NCBI GenBank assembly: GCA_002309055.1 | Contig: DBWO01000036.1 | Location: 1-20,396 of the forward strand | DNA: 20,396 bases | Direction of reading: 5' to 3' | Origin: Ruminococcaceae bacterium UBA1236 | Lineage (GTDB): Bacteria > Bacillota > Clostridia > Oscillospirales > Acutalibacteraceae | Shown: one piece after another, positions 1 to 7,280 of the stretch | Numbering within the stretch: the stretch's first letter is position 1 | Layout: each line of letters opens with the position of its first letter | Position numbers and translations under genes: made by a program | Notes under the pieces: generated by a model | Databases searched by the model: none | Seen by the model: only the letters and a program-made list of their open reading frames with translations | Told to the model about the DNA's origin: nothing

Positions 1-1179
1 TATCAATCTCGGTGTTTTTATATCAAGGAACTTAAGCCCTGCGAGTTTTTCACAGAACTTTTTAAGTTTATCTTTGCGGGTATTGAGCTGTTTAAGCTCT
101 TTAATCTCCTCAAGCTCTGCTTTTAAATCATCAAGGAACAGGGGATCAATAACCTTGTGAATATTTTCAACAGAGGTGTAGTGCATGCCGCCGCTTCTGC
201 GCGTTTCGGGGTTTAATGTGCTCTCAAACACAGCGCCGAAAATGGTGGGGCTTATCAGCGACCAGTCAAAATCCTCACTCGCATTCTGCAAGATAAGCGA
301 GCGTATTTCATCCGTGAAATGGGGGATTTCAATGTTATCATCGGCAAAAAGGCCGCCGTTGACATAGGGGAAGGCGGCAAGGTCATCATCAAGATATCTG
401 TCGCGCTCTTTGGCCGGAGTGTTCAGCACCTTAAACAAATCAATCAGCGCGTTTCTGAAATGCCTTGAATCAAACTGTTTGAGGTAATTGTGAAACATCA
501 GGTGCCTGCCGAAAACGCCCGCGTCCTCGGCATAGAAGCAGAAAACAAGGCGGACACAGAGCACATTGAGGCTTTTCTGCGATTGCTCATCATCGGGGTT
601 TACATACTGCTTGCTGATTGCGTCATATAGTTTGCCGACAATTTCGCCGGCTTTAACAGAGATTTCTTCTTCGCGCGCTATTACATCGCTGCCGGTATCG
701 ACAAGGAAATTCAGGCGGTAATATTCTTTGGGCAGATTTTCGAGCAGAATGCTCTCCGGCTCGCCGTTAGGGTTTTCCATATCATAAACAAGGAATTCGC
801 TGAAATTGCAGGTGACTATCCAGCGCGGTCTCTGCGAAAAAGGGAGCTCCGCACTGTATCTTTTTGCCTGCTGAAACGGAGTGAGCATAGAGCCGTCCGA
901 CTGCTTTATACCCTTTCGCAGGTCTTTTTCAAGGCTTTTCTGCTCAATCATAACATGGGTTGAGGGAATCAGAACATCAATAAAGCCCGTTGATTTGTCG
1001 AGCTTCACCTGGTCTTCAAACTGCATAAACTGCGGCGCATTTTCAACGCCGTAAACCTGCTCCAGAAGCTCAATCCAGAATTTCTGGCTCTGACCCTTTT
1101 CATAGCCCTTGCCGCGCCAGTTTTCAACGAACTGTTTTGCAGCTCTTTCCATTTCATTTGCGGTTTTGTTAAGTGCCAT
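1..1179 (-). CDS. MmeI/YeeA-like class I DNA methyltransferase, N-terminal part (open at window start)
   Basis: The frame runs from ATG at 1179 to base 1 with no stop, giving 393 residues, so the gene continues outside. The N-terminal region resembles the MmeI-type nuclease/spacer part of large SAM-dependent DNA methyltransferases, which methylate adenine and often also cut DNA. Visible marks are a helical start (MALNKTANEMERAAKQFVEN), a nuclease-like stretch with GFIDVLIPS and MIEQKSLEKD (an E-x-K core), then a helical spacer, then SPTIFGAVFE and RRSGGMHYTSVENIHKVIDP, typical of the segment just before the methylase core. The family usually continues FLDPACGSGNF. Here LKFLD is followed by IKTPRLI and then the window ends, so the SAM motif is not seen. 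The ribosome site (GGGG before the ATG) is weak. A restriction-modification or phage-defence role is likely but unproven. Confidence 0.85.
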   Translation of the reverse strand, partial: MALNKTANEMERAAKQFVENWRGKGYEKGQSQKFWIELLEQVYGVENAPQFMQFEDQVKLDKSTGFIDVLIPSTHVMIEQKSLEKDLRKGIKQSDGSMLTPFQQAKRYSAELPFSQRPRWIVTCNFSEFLVYDMENPNGEPESILLENLPKEYYRLNFLVDTGSDVIAREEEISVKAGEIVGKLYDAISKQYVNPDDEQSQKSLNVLCVRLVFCFYAEDAGVFGRHLMFHNYLKQFDSRHFRNALIDLFKVLNTPAKERDRYLDDDLAAFPYVNGGLFADDNIEIPHFTDEIRSLILQNASEDFDWSLISPTIFGAVFESTLNPETRRSGGMHYTSVENIHKVIDPLFLDDLKAELEEIKELKQLNTRKDKLKKFCEKLAGLKFLDIKTPRLI

Positions 1180-1272
1180 AATGTTACCCCGATTATCCTT
1201 TATGTTTTTCACCCTGAGCTGAAAAAACGAAAAATTACTTGCTTAATGTTTGCTTGTGCCTGTAATAAAAAA

Positions 1273-1301
1273 ATTATACCATGCCACTATATAAAACTCA
1301 A
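1273..1301 (-). promoter_or_regulatory. Sigma-A promoter for the methyltransferase
   Basis: On the minus strand a TTGAGT -35 box (1301-1296), a 17-base spacer and a perfect TATAAT -10 box (1278-1273) are seen, with TGG just before the -10 (extended -10). The predicted leader to the ATG at 1179 is about 85-90 bases. Confidence 0.75.
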
Positions 1302-1360
1302 CAATTATTATACTATAAGGATAACATAGAATAAGTCCCGAAAAACGGACTTTAAATCAA

Positions 1361-1742
1361 TGCGTAGGGCGGGATGCCCACATCCCGCCGGTAGGGAGCG
1401 CCGTCTCCGGCGTTCCGATGTGCCTTGAGGCACATTGTCAAAGGGATGTGCAGAGCACAAGCAATCCTCCTGTCGGAGAATCGGAATGTCGAAGGCGCCA
1501 TTCCCTACGTCGTCGTCACAAGCTCCGCTTAATCGCGCCCGCGTCTTGTAATCCTTTGTTCACGCGAGCTCTCATCCGCTCCGCTGTTCCTCCTCTCCCC
1601 AAAAAGTCTATTGGACTTTTCGGGGGCCCCGATTATTATGCTCACGCATATCCTTGTGGCGGCAAGGATGAATCCTTGCCCTACGGGTGCGCTTTCGGAA
1701 ACTCTATGACATTCTGCATTCTGCATTCATAAATTCTGCATT
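1361..1742. repeat. Chain of short hairpins, non-coding intergenic repeat region
   Basis: The roughly 560 bases between the methyltransferase and the gene ending at 1801 hold no convincing gene. They hold a run of short inverted repeats: GGCGGGATG/CATCCCGCC (1368-1389, 9-bp stem), ATGTGCC/GGCACAT (1418-1435), GGAATG/CATTCC around an inner GGCGCC (1483-1504), CCCC-a-AAAAGTC/GACTTTT-c-GGGG (1597-1625) and GGCAAGGAT/ATCCTTGCC (1661-1680). Three copies of ATTCTGCATT follow (1711-1742, two overlapping). Words such as TAGGG next to these stems recall the dispersed intergenic repeats of gut clostridia. No transposase or clear outer boundary is visible. Confidence 0.6.
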
Positions 1743-1745
1743 GAT

Positions 1746-1777
1746 AAAAAATCCGCCCCCGGAAAACCGGAGGCGGA
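1746..1777 (-). terminator. Intrinsic terminator of the 570-residue protein gene
   Basis: Read on the minus strand, an 11-bp stem with one mismatch (TCCGCCTCCGG/CCGGGGGCGGA) and a TTTT loop is followed by six T. It lies 24 bases after the stop of the gene at 1801-3513. Confidence 0.85.
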
Positions 1778-1800
1778 AATTCATTTAATTCGATTTGCTC

Positions 1801-3513
1801 TTATTTGAAGAGCTTGATTGAATTGATGAGGTTGGAGATTGTTGCGAGGATGTTGTCGAAGAAGGCCTTGATTGCATCGCCGATGGAGATGATCTTCTTG
1901 CCTGCCTGATCCTTGGCAACGTTTACAACAGCGTTTGTAACCGATGAAGCGGTAACAGCGTTGAGAGCGGGATATGCGAATTCATCGCTGAAGTAGAAGG
2001 TCTCGGTCTCTTCCGCACCTGCAAGCTCAAAGGTGTAGCCGTCTGCGAAAGCGGTGTTGAAGGTGATGGTCTTCTCGGGTGAAACGCCGATTGTGGTGAA
2101 TGAGTAATCCTCAATCTCGCCGTTAACGATAACATCAACAATAGCGGTTACGAGAGTGTCTTTGTCGGAAGAAATCTCAACGTCGGTTGCGGGAGCAACA
2201 AAGCCGGTCTTGATGAGAGTGCCTGCGGCATCGTTGTAAGCAACTGAGAAGTAGCCGTCATCGGTGAATACGGGCTCTGCGGTTGCTGCGCGAAGGCTGG
2301 TGTCGCCTGCCTTGACAACAGCGGCGGTGTTAACCTGAAGGATGCTGTCAACGGGGATATAAGTTTCAACGTCGGTGTTGAAGAGAACTTCCTTTGCAAG
2401 AGCAAGGAAAGCAAGCTCAGCAGCTTCGTTGATGGTAACGTTGTAGTTAATCTGGTCCTTTATCATACCTACAACGCCCTTGTTCTGAGCAAGCTTGAGG
2501 TTGTAAAGGGTCTCGGCACCTGCCTGTCTGAGAGCAAGGAGTGAACCGATAGCGAAAACATAGAGGTCATCGTTATCCGATGCAGCGGCATTCTTTGCAT
2601 AAGAGGAAGCAGCGGTCTCCACAAAGAAGGTGGTGTAGAGCTGATCCATAAGCTTGTACTGGTCGCTGGTGTTCCAGAGAACGTCTGCCGCGCTTACGCC
2701 GATGTCATAAACTTTAAGAGCAACGGCAGTGTAAGCGTTGGTGTCCATAGCGATACGGGCAGCGGTGGTAAGAACATTGGAAGCCGTAAAGCCGGTTGCT
2801 TTAAGAACTTCTGCGTGAATGAGCTCTTCAACGCTGGTCTCGATGTCAGCGATAAGGTTGTTACAAGCGGTAACAACAACGCCGTAATCGGTGGTGTTGG
2901 CAACGTACTGAAGGAAATCCTTATAGAGTTCGTTTGCCGCCTGAACGGAAATGATGCGCGCGTATGCCTCGATAACTTCGTCTCTCGCTTCCATGTAGAG
3001 GTTGCCGATCTTGATAGCATAGTTGATATACTTGAAAGCGGTGTTCCACTCATTGGAGTTGAGGGTGTCGGAAATCTTGACATAGCCGTTAACCTTCTGG
3101 AGAAGGTCATTGAAATCGGATGCAGTCTGGAGAACGCTGAGAACCTCAGCAAACTTTGACTCGCCGATGTTGGCATCAATCTTCTCAATAAGAGAAACAA
3201 GAATCTCTTCTGCGTTTTCTACTGAAACGCTCTTGTCAAAACCGTTTTTCCATGCATCGTCATAAAGAGCGAAGATGGTGTAGGTAAGCATGGTGTCGGA
3301 GAGCTCTTTGTTGTTCTCTGCAACATACTTCCAGTTTGAGGAACTCTCGTTTCTGATGAGCTGTGCAAGCACGGGAGCAAGGTTCTCGGTCCAAGCCGCC
3401 GCTTTGCCCTCGGGGGTAGCGTTTGCGTCTGCTTCGTCAGCGACGGCGAGAATTGAGAATCCGCCGATGGCCATTACGAGAGCGAGGATGACTGCTAAGA
3501 TTTTCCTGGTCAT
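1801..3513 (-). CDS. Secreted protein of unknown function (570 residues)
   Basis: I do not recognise the family. Residues 1-25 form a classic signal peptide (MTRKILAVILALVMAIGGFS, then Ala-rich). The next 350 or so residues look almost entirely alpha-helical and have very few cysteines. From about residue 390 the sequence turns beta-rich (EPVFTDDGYFSVAYND, KTITFNTAF, TFELAGAEETETFYF), suggesting a small beta-sandwich domain. The protein ends in a Phe/Ile-rich amphipathic segment (DAIKAFFDNILATISNLINS) similar in character to the ends of the esterase and the repeat protein in this window. Start choice: AGAAGGA lies 10 bases before the ATG. It is a single-gene unit with its own promoter (3578-3606) and terminator (1746-1777). 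It probably acts outside the cell; its role is unknown. Confidence 0.85.
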   Translation of the reverse strand: MTRKILAVILALVMAIGGFSILAVADEADANATPEGKAAAWTENLAPVLAQLIRNESSSNWKYVAENNKELSDTMLTYTIFALYDDAWKNGFDKSVSVENAEEILVSLIEKIDANIGESKFAEVLSVLQTASDFNDLLQKVNGYVKISDTLNSNEWNTAFKYINYAIKIGNLYMEARDEVIEAYARIISVQAANELYKDFLQYVANTTDYGVVVTACNNLIADIETSVEELIHAEVLKATGFTASNVLTTAARIAMDTNAYTAVALKVYDIGVSAADVLWNTSDQYKLMDQLYTTFFVETAASSYAKNAAASDNDDLYVFAIGSLLALRQAGAETLYNLKLAQNKGVVGMIKDQINYNVTINEAAELAFLALAKEVLFNTDVETYIPVDSILQVNTAAVVKAGDTSLRAATAEPVFTDDGYFSVAYNDAAGTLIKTGFVAPATDVEISSDKDTLVTAIVDVIVNGEIEDYSFTTIGVSPEKTITFNTAFADGYTFELAGAEETETFYFSDEFAYPALNAVTASSVTNAVVNVAKDQAGKKIISIGDAIKAFFDNILATISNLINSIKLFK

Positions 3514-3577
3514 GATAGCATTCCTTCTTTCTTTAGTCTGAGTGTGAAGCGGGAAACCCGCATACTTTACCGCTACT

Positions 3578-3606
3578 ATTATATAATAAAAGAATTAGAA
3601 TATCAA
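3578..3606 (-). promoter_or_regulatory. Strong sigma-A promoter for the 570-residue secreted protein
   Basis: On the minus strand TTGATA (3606-3601), a 17-base spacer and a perfect TATAAT (3583-3578) are seen. The leader is about 57 bases and contains a small GCGGG/CCCGC hairpin (3549-3561) before the ribosome site. Confidence 0.85.
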
Positions 3607-3634
3607 CCTGTCATTTTTCACAAAATAACAGGTT
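3605..3634 (-). terminator. Long palindrome at the end of the folate operon, possible terminator or operator
   Basis: Thirteen-base arms with one mismatch (AACCTGT-c-ATTTT pairing with AAAAT-a-ACAGGTT) surround a 4-base loop. It lies 26 bases beyond the stop of the last gene of the fol operon, so it may end that transcript. However, the T-tract on the minus strand is poor; the better one (GGTTTTT) is on the plus strand, where no gene precedes it. The hairpin also overlaps the first bases of the -35 box of the downstream secreted-protein gene, so a binding site for a regulator is an alternative. Confidence 0.45.
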
Positions 3635-3660
3635 GGTTTTTCGGCATTATTATATATAAT

Positions 3661-3831
3661 TCAGTTCTGTTTTCTTACAATCCCATATTCATCGTAAGGG
3701 TCATAATAGGGGCACTGTGTCGCCCCGCACTCGTAAAACCTGCAGATTTCGTCCTCGTCAAGGTCCGCCGTGCAGTAATACTCATCGCATTCGTCATCGT
3801 AATCCCAGTGTGAGCAGTTGTCGCAAATCAT
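3661..3831 (-). CDS. Small Cys-rich acidic protein, DUF6472-like (56 residues)
   Basis: This short gene starts with ATG overlapping the folK stop as ATGA (bases 3831-3828), the mark of translational coupling. The protein begins MICDNCSHWDYDDE and ends DEYGIVRKQN. It has six Cys (CDNC, EC, YYC, IC, EC and QCPYY) among many Asp/Glu. The pattern C-x2-C, the LDEDE core and a CPYY-x-x-xDEYGIVRKQ end match what I remember of the DUF6472 family, small proteins of clostridia with no known function. Cys spacing would suit binding of a metal such as zinc. It is the last gene of the long operon, directly behind folate genes, though that may only be a shared transcript. Family assignment is from memory. 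Confidence 0.85.
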   Translation of the reverse strand: MICDNCSHWDYDDECDEYYCTADLDEDEICRFYECGATQCPYYDPYDEYGIVRKQN

Positions 3832-4340
3832 ACAAAATCCTCGCCTTCCGGTATCACGAGTTCATACCCTGTTTTGCTCACGCCGTCCTCCCCGATTTCA
3901 CGCAGGGCGGCCCCGAAAAAGAGGCCGAGAGCGCGCTTTGAGGGGAAGATATCCGCGAGAGGCACCATTACGAAAGCCCTGTTGAGAATCTCGGGGTGAG
4001 GCACGCGCATCTCAAAGCTGTCGTTTCTGAAATTCTCATAGAGAAGAAGGTCTATATCAATAATTCTCGGGCCGTTTTTCTCCTTGCGCACCCTGCCCAT
4101 CGCCGCCTCAATTCCGAGGCATCCTCCCAGGAGAATAGCGGGGCTCGCGGTGGTTTCAACAAGGATGACCGCGTTATAGAATTTTCTCTGCTCCGTTATG
4201 CCCACGGGGTCGGTTTCATAAACCGATGAGCCCGATATGATTCTCACGCCCGGAAGGCGTGAAATGGCGCGGATGGCGCAGTTGAGATTGTCTATTCTTG
4301 TGCCCATGTTTGTGCCAAGGGCAATTACCGCCTGATTCAT
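3828..4340 (-). CDS. folK: 2-amino-4-hydroxy-6-hydroxymethyldihydropteridine diphosphokinase (HPPK)
   Basis: FolK transfers pyrophosphate from ATP to 6-hydroxymethyl-dihydropterin, making the substrate for FolP in folate synthesis (cytoplasm). Family motifs are clear: IALGTNMGTRIDNL at the N-terminus, SSVYETDPVG (pterin-loop region), FYNAVI, and the signature GRVRKEKNGPRIIDIDLLLY with the RxIDIDLL metal-binding aspartates. PHPEILNRAFVMVPLADI follows. At 170 residues it is of normal length. Its ATG overlaps the stop of folB by one base (TAATG), so the two are translationally coupled, and its own stop overlaps the next gene as ATGA. Confidence 0.96.
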   Translation of the reverse strand: MNQAVIALGTNMGTRIDNLNCAIRAISRLPGVRIISGSSVYETDPVGITEQRKFYNAVILVETTASPAILLGGCLGIEAAMGRVRKEKNGPRIIDIDLLLYENFRNDSFEMRVPHPEILNRAFVMVPLADIFPSKRALGLFFGAALREIGEDGVSKTGYELVIPEGEDFV

Positions 4341-4708
4341 TAAAGCTCACCTCTGCTCAGGGATATTTCGGCCGCAACATATTTAAACTCCGCCTTGACC
4401 GGCGCCTCCGGCTTTTTCAGGAGCACCGTGACGGAATCAACCTTTTCAAACCCCTCAAGAATCGCTCTCGCCACGCGGTATGCCGCCCTCTCGATGAGGT
4501 CATCAATCTGCGCGGTAAAAACCGCGGTGACGGTCTTTACGATTTTTGCGTAATTCACCGTTTCCTCAAGGTTATCCGAAAGACGGGGAGCCGAAAGGTC
4601 GAGAAAAGCGGTAATGTCGAGAATGAAATTCTGACCGAATTCTTTTTCCTCGGGATTCACCCCGTGATGAGCGTAAACTTTAAGCCCCTTTATGATGATT
4701 TTATCCAT
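4340..4708 (-). CDS. folB: Dihydroneopterin aldolase
   Basis: FolB splits dihydroneopterin to 6-hydroxymethyl-dihydropterin and glycolaldehyde, feeding FolK. At 122 residues it has the normal single tunnelling-fold length. Visible marks are KGLKVYAHHGVNPEEKEFGQ (the YAHHGV...E..GQ signature), TVNYAKIV, LIERAAYRVARAIL (the conserved Glu of the active site region) and VTVLLKKPEAPV. The ribosome site AAGGCGG lies about 8 bases before the ATG, 12 bases after the folP stop. Its stop overlaps the folK start by one base. Confidence 0.95.
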   Translation of the reverse strand: MDKIIIKGLKVYAHHGVNPEEKEFGQNFILDITAFLDLSAPRLSDNLEETVNYAKIVKTVTAVFTAQIDDLIERAAYRVARAILEGFEKVDSVTVLLKKPEAPVKAEFKYVAAEISLSRGEL

Positions 4709-4720
4709 ATATATGCCGCC

Positions 4721-5539
4721 TTATCTTCTGGTGATTCTGTCCGTAAACGCGGCGGTTTTTACCGCGTTCGCGACATCGTGAACCCTTATGATATCTGCTC
4801 CGCCGGCTATCGCAAGGGCGTTCGCCGCGGCGGTTGCCGTCTCCCTTTCAAGGGGCTTGTCATCGCCGAGCGAGGTCATCCTTTTTCTCGAAACGCCCGC
4901 AAGAAGAGCAATGCCCTTGAATTTGATTAAACCGAGGTTGCCGAGCACCTCCCGGTCGTCCTCTCTGCTCTTGCCGAAGCCGAAACCGGGGTCAAGGCAG
5001 AGGTGCGAAAAATCAAGGCCCGCCTGTGCCGCTTTTTCAAGGCAGTCAAGGAAAAACTGCCTCACGGCGACAGACGCGCCGTCGGGATACTGCGCCACAC
5101 CGTCCGCTCCGCAGGGATTGTGCATTACAATGTATCCGCATTTTTTCTCCCTGACGAGAGAAGCGATTACGGGGTTAAAGGTGCCGCTGACATCGTTTAT
5201 TATCACCGCGCCGTTTTCGAGAGCGAAAGACGCGCACGAGGGATAAAAAGTGTCAACCGAAACCGGCAGAGAAACCTTGCAGCGTAAGGCTCCGAGCACA
5301 TCTCTGAGCCGCTCGAGCTCCTCGCTTTCGCTCAGAATCACGCTGCCGGGCCGCGTGGAGTTCGCGCCGATGTCTATTATATCCGCGCCCTGTTTTTCTA
5401 TCTCAAGAGCTCTTTCAGCCGCCGCTTCGGGCGTGAAAAAGCGGCCTCCGTCCGAGAATGAATCCGGGGTGTAGTTGAGTATGCCCATCACATAGGTTTT
5501 TTTGCCTAAGGGGAATGAAAAACCGCCTGCGGAAAACAT
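4721..5539 (-). CDS. folP: Dihydropteroate synthase
   Basis: FolP joins p-aminobenzoate to hydroxymethyl-dihydropterin pyrophosphate, giving dihydropteroate; it is the sulfonamide target. The TIM-barrel motifs occur in order: MGILNYTPDSFSDGG (residues 18-32), DIGANSTRPG, LPVSVDTF, INDVSG, MHN, CLDPGFGFGK, GVSRKR and IRVHDV near the end. At 272 residues it is of normal length. Small departures from the textbook pattern are Tyr where Val is usual in the first motif, and GANS where GGES or GAQS is usual. Neither is an obvious resistance insertion. The start overlaps the folE stop by one base (TAATG). Confidence 0.96.
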   Translation of the reverse strand: MFSAGGFSFPLGKKTYVMGILNYTPDSFSDGGRFFTPEAAAERALEIEKQGADIIDIGANSTRPGSVILSESEELERLRDVLGALRCKVSLPVSVDTFYPSCASFALENGAVIINDVSGTFNPVIASLVREKKCGYIVMHNPCGADGVAQYPDGASVAVRQFFLDCLEKAAQAGLDFSHLCLDPGFGFGKSREDDREVLGNLGLIKFKGIALLAGVSRKRMTSLGDDKPLERETATAAANALAIAGGADIIRVHDVANAVKTAAFTDRITRR

Positions 5540-6102
5540 TATTCTCTGCCTCCCGTGAGCAGGGACAGCGCCTCCGCCCTGGTCTTCGCATCGTTTCTCA
5601 TAATGCCTCTGAGGGCGGATGTGCGGGTCTGTGCTCCGGATGCCCGCGCTCCGCGCATTGTCATGCAGAGATGCTCTGCCTCTACCACAACGGCAACACC
5701 CATCGGGTGCATTGATTCATCAAGAAAGTCGGCAATCTGCCCTGTAAGCCGCTCCTGGAGCTGGGGCCTCTTCGCGAAATCATCAACTATTCTCGCAAGC
5801 TTTGAAAGGCCGATAACCCTGCCGTCCGAGGGAATGTAGGCTATATGCGCCTTGCCGATAAACGGGAGCAGGTGATGCTCGCACATCGAATAAAGCGGGA
5901 TATCACGCACTATGACCATCTCGTCGCTGCCCTCGTCAAATAGCTTGAGATGGCGTTTCGGGTCACTCTCAAGGCCCGAGAAAATCTCCTCATACATACG
6001 GGCGACTCTCGCGGGGGTCTCAAGCAGGCCCTCTCTGTCCGGGTCCTCACCGACGGCGGCGAGTATCTCCCTGACCGCGTTTTCAATTCTCAGTTTATCC
6101 AT
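5539..6102 (-). CDS. folE: GTP cyclohydrolase I (type IA)
   Basis: FolE opens the GTP ring to give dihydroneopterin triphosphate, the first step of folate synthesis. Signature segments are LLETPARVARMYEE, IPLYSMCEHHLLPFIGKAHI (zinc Cys and His), GLSKLARIVD, RPQLQERLT and VVEAEHLCMTMRGAR with the second zinc Cys. I chose the ATG at 6102 because AAGAGGG sits 5 bases before it. An upstream in-frame TTG at 6126 overlaps the preceding gene and has no better site. This gives 187 residues, close to the usual bacterial length. The first gene of the folate block, it lies 16 bases after the transglutaminase-like gene. A phosphatase for the triphosphate and a dihydrofolate synthase are not in the window. 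Confidence 0.95.
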   Translation of the reverse strand: MDKLRIENAVREILAAVGEDPDREGLLETPARVARMYEEIFSGLESDPKRHLKLFDEGSDEMVIVRDIPLYSMCEHHLLPFIGKAHIAYIPSDGRVIGLSKLARIVDDFAKRPQLQERLTGQIADFLDESMHPMGVAVVVEAEHLCMTMRGARASGAQTRTSALRGIMRNDAKTRAEALSLLTGGRE

Positions 6103-6118
6103 AGTATCCCTCTTTCCG

Positions 6119-7279
6119 TCAGTCAAAAATGAGCGTCAAGGTGTAAAGATCTTTATCATCGTAATAGCCCTGAAGCTTATCAAACAGCGTCTTTCCGTCC
6201 GCGGCCTTCTTGTTTTTGAGAATTGACGACAGGCGGTAGCCGTCGATAAGCTCGGAGCAGGCTTTTTTATATGATTTTTCGTTTGAGAAGTTAATCTGAA
6301 TCTGTCTCTCGCCGTTTTTATACTGCGCGTAAATCTTGTTTGAAAGGTCGGTCTCATTGACTTTTGAATAATTCGGGAAAACAAGCCCCGTGGACGAATA
6401 ATAATTGTCACTGTCGGAAATACAGTTTATATCAATTGAAAAGTCAAAGTGATTCTTGCCGATTACTTCGTCCGAAACGTTGAAATATGTGTAAAGGCGC
6501 ACTCCCCTGCCGCTGTCCGTCAGGGGGTCATCCCAGGTGCAGTCAAGGTGATACCAGTTGCCGTTTACATTCACGACATTCCACATATGCGAGCCGCCCG
6601 CCTGCCGTGACGATGAGGCGGTGCCGCTGATGACGGCGCTCTCTATGCCTACCTTATCAAGCAGCAGCTTTGCGGCCTTTGAATAGCCCTCGCAGGCGGC
6701 GATATGATTTACAAGGCTGCCGTAAACCGAGGAATAGACATACTCCTTTTCCTCGATTTTGTATGCGCAGTTGTCAACAATCCAGTTGTGGATTTCGAGC
6801 TCCGTCTGCCACTGGTCTGAGGTGTTTGAAAGCTTGGAAATTATGCTGTCGCACACGGCGTCAATCTCCGCCTTTTTGCGGGCATACTCGCTCTTGTCTA
6901 TGATGTACTCAACAGAGAAAAAGTCATTCCACAGCTCCGCTTTTACAGAGCATTTTCTGCCGAGGAAAAACAAATCGGGGTTGTCATACAGCAGGGCGCG
7001 GAAGACATTGTCCAGCGATTCCTCGTCTAGGTCAGGCACAAGGATTCTTTCGGGCATATCATAGATTTTGTCAAGTATCATGTTGTACGCCTGCTTCTCA
7101 AACGGAGCAAGCTTTTCGTAATAGAGCTTGTACGGGCTGCCGTTGGAACTCGGAGCCTCCGGGTCTTCGGTAGCGTTGATGACGGGCATCGCGAGATCCG
7201 GGAAATTTATCTTGAGGCTGATAATCGACAGAACTATCACTATCAGGCAGATGACAAGCGTTCGTTTCTTGTGTTCCAT
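6119..7279 (-). CDS. Membrane-anchored transglutaminase-like protein
   Basis: A hydrophobic segment at residues 8-24 (uncleaved anchor or signal) follows a basic start, so the rest should lie outside the membrane. After a helical region (residues 50-160) comes a transglutaminase-like (papain-fold) core. The triad is visible: Cys196 in AACEGYSKAA, His231 in GGSHMWNVVNVNG and Asp246 in NWYHLDCTWDD, the standard order and spacing for bacterial transglutaminase-like proteins. These act as cysteine proteases or cross-linking enzymes, commonly on cell-wall or surface protein; the substrate here is unknown. The C-terminal 100 residues are not recognised. A single base separates it from the LCP-like stop (TAAAATG), and GGAAAGAAG lies upstream. 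Confidence 0.85.
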   Translation of the reverse strand: MEHKKRTLVICLIVIVLSIISLKINFPDLAMPVINATEDPEAPSSNGSPYKLYYEKLAPFEKQAYNMILDKIYDMPERILVPDLDEESLDNVFRALLYDNPDLFFLGRKCSVKAELWNDFFSVEYIIDKSEYARKKAEIDAVCDSIISKLSNTSDQWQTELEIHNWIVDNCAYKIEEKEYVYSSVYGSLVNHIAACEGYSKAAKLLLDKVGIESAVISGTASSSRQAGGSHMWNVVNVNGNWYHLDCTWDDPLTDSGRGVRLYTYFNVSDEVIGKNHFDFSIDINCISDSDNYYSSTGLVFPNYSKVNETDLSNKIYAQYKNGERQIQINFSNEKSYKKACSELIDGYRLSSILKNKKAADGKTLFDKLQGYYDDKDLYTLTLIFD

Positions 7280-7280
7280 T

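Noticed and set aside
1418..1732. Plus-strand reading frame of 104 codons in the hairpin region
   Set aside because: It runs through the inverted repeats, has no ribosome site, and its composition (Arg/Ser/Pro/Cys-rich) is that of a chance frame.
4298..4930. Plus-strand reading frame of 210 codons
   Set aside because: Antisense to folK, folB and folP, all clearly real; a mirror of GC-rich codons.
6103..6126. Upstream TTG start for folE
   Set aside because: The ATG at 6102 has AAGAGGG at the right distance and gives the usual protein length.
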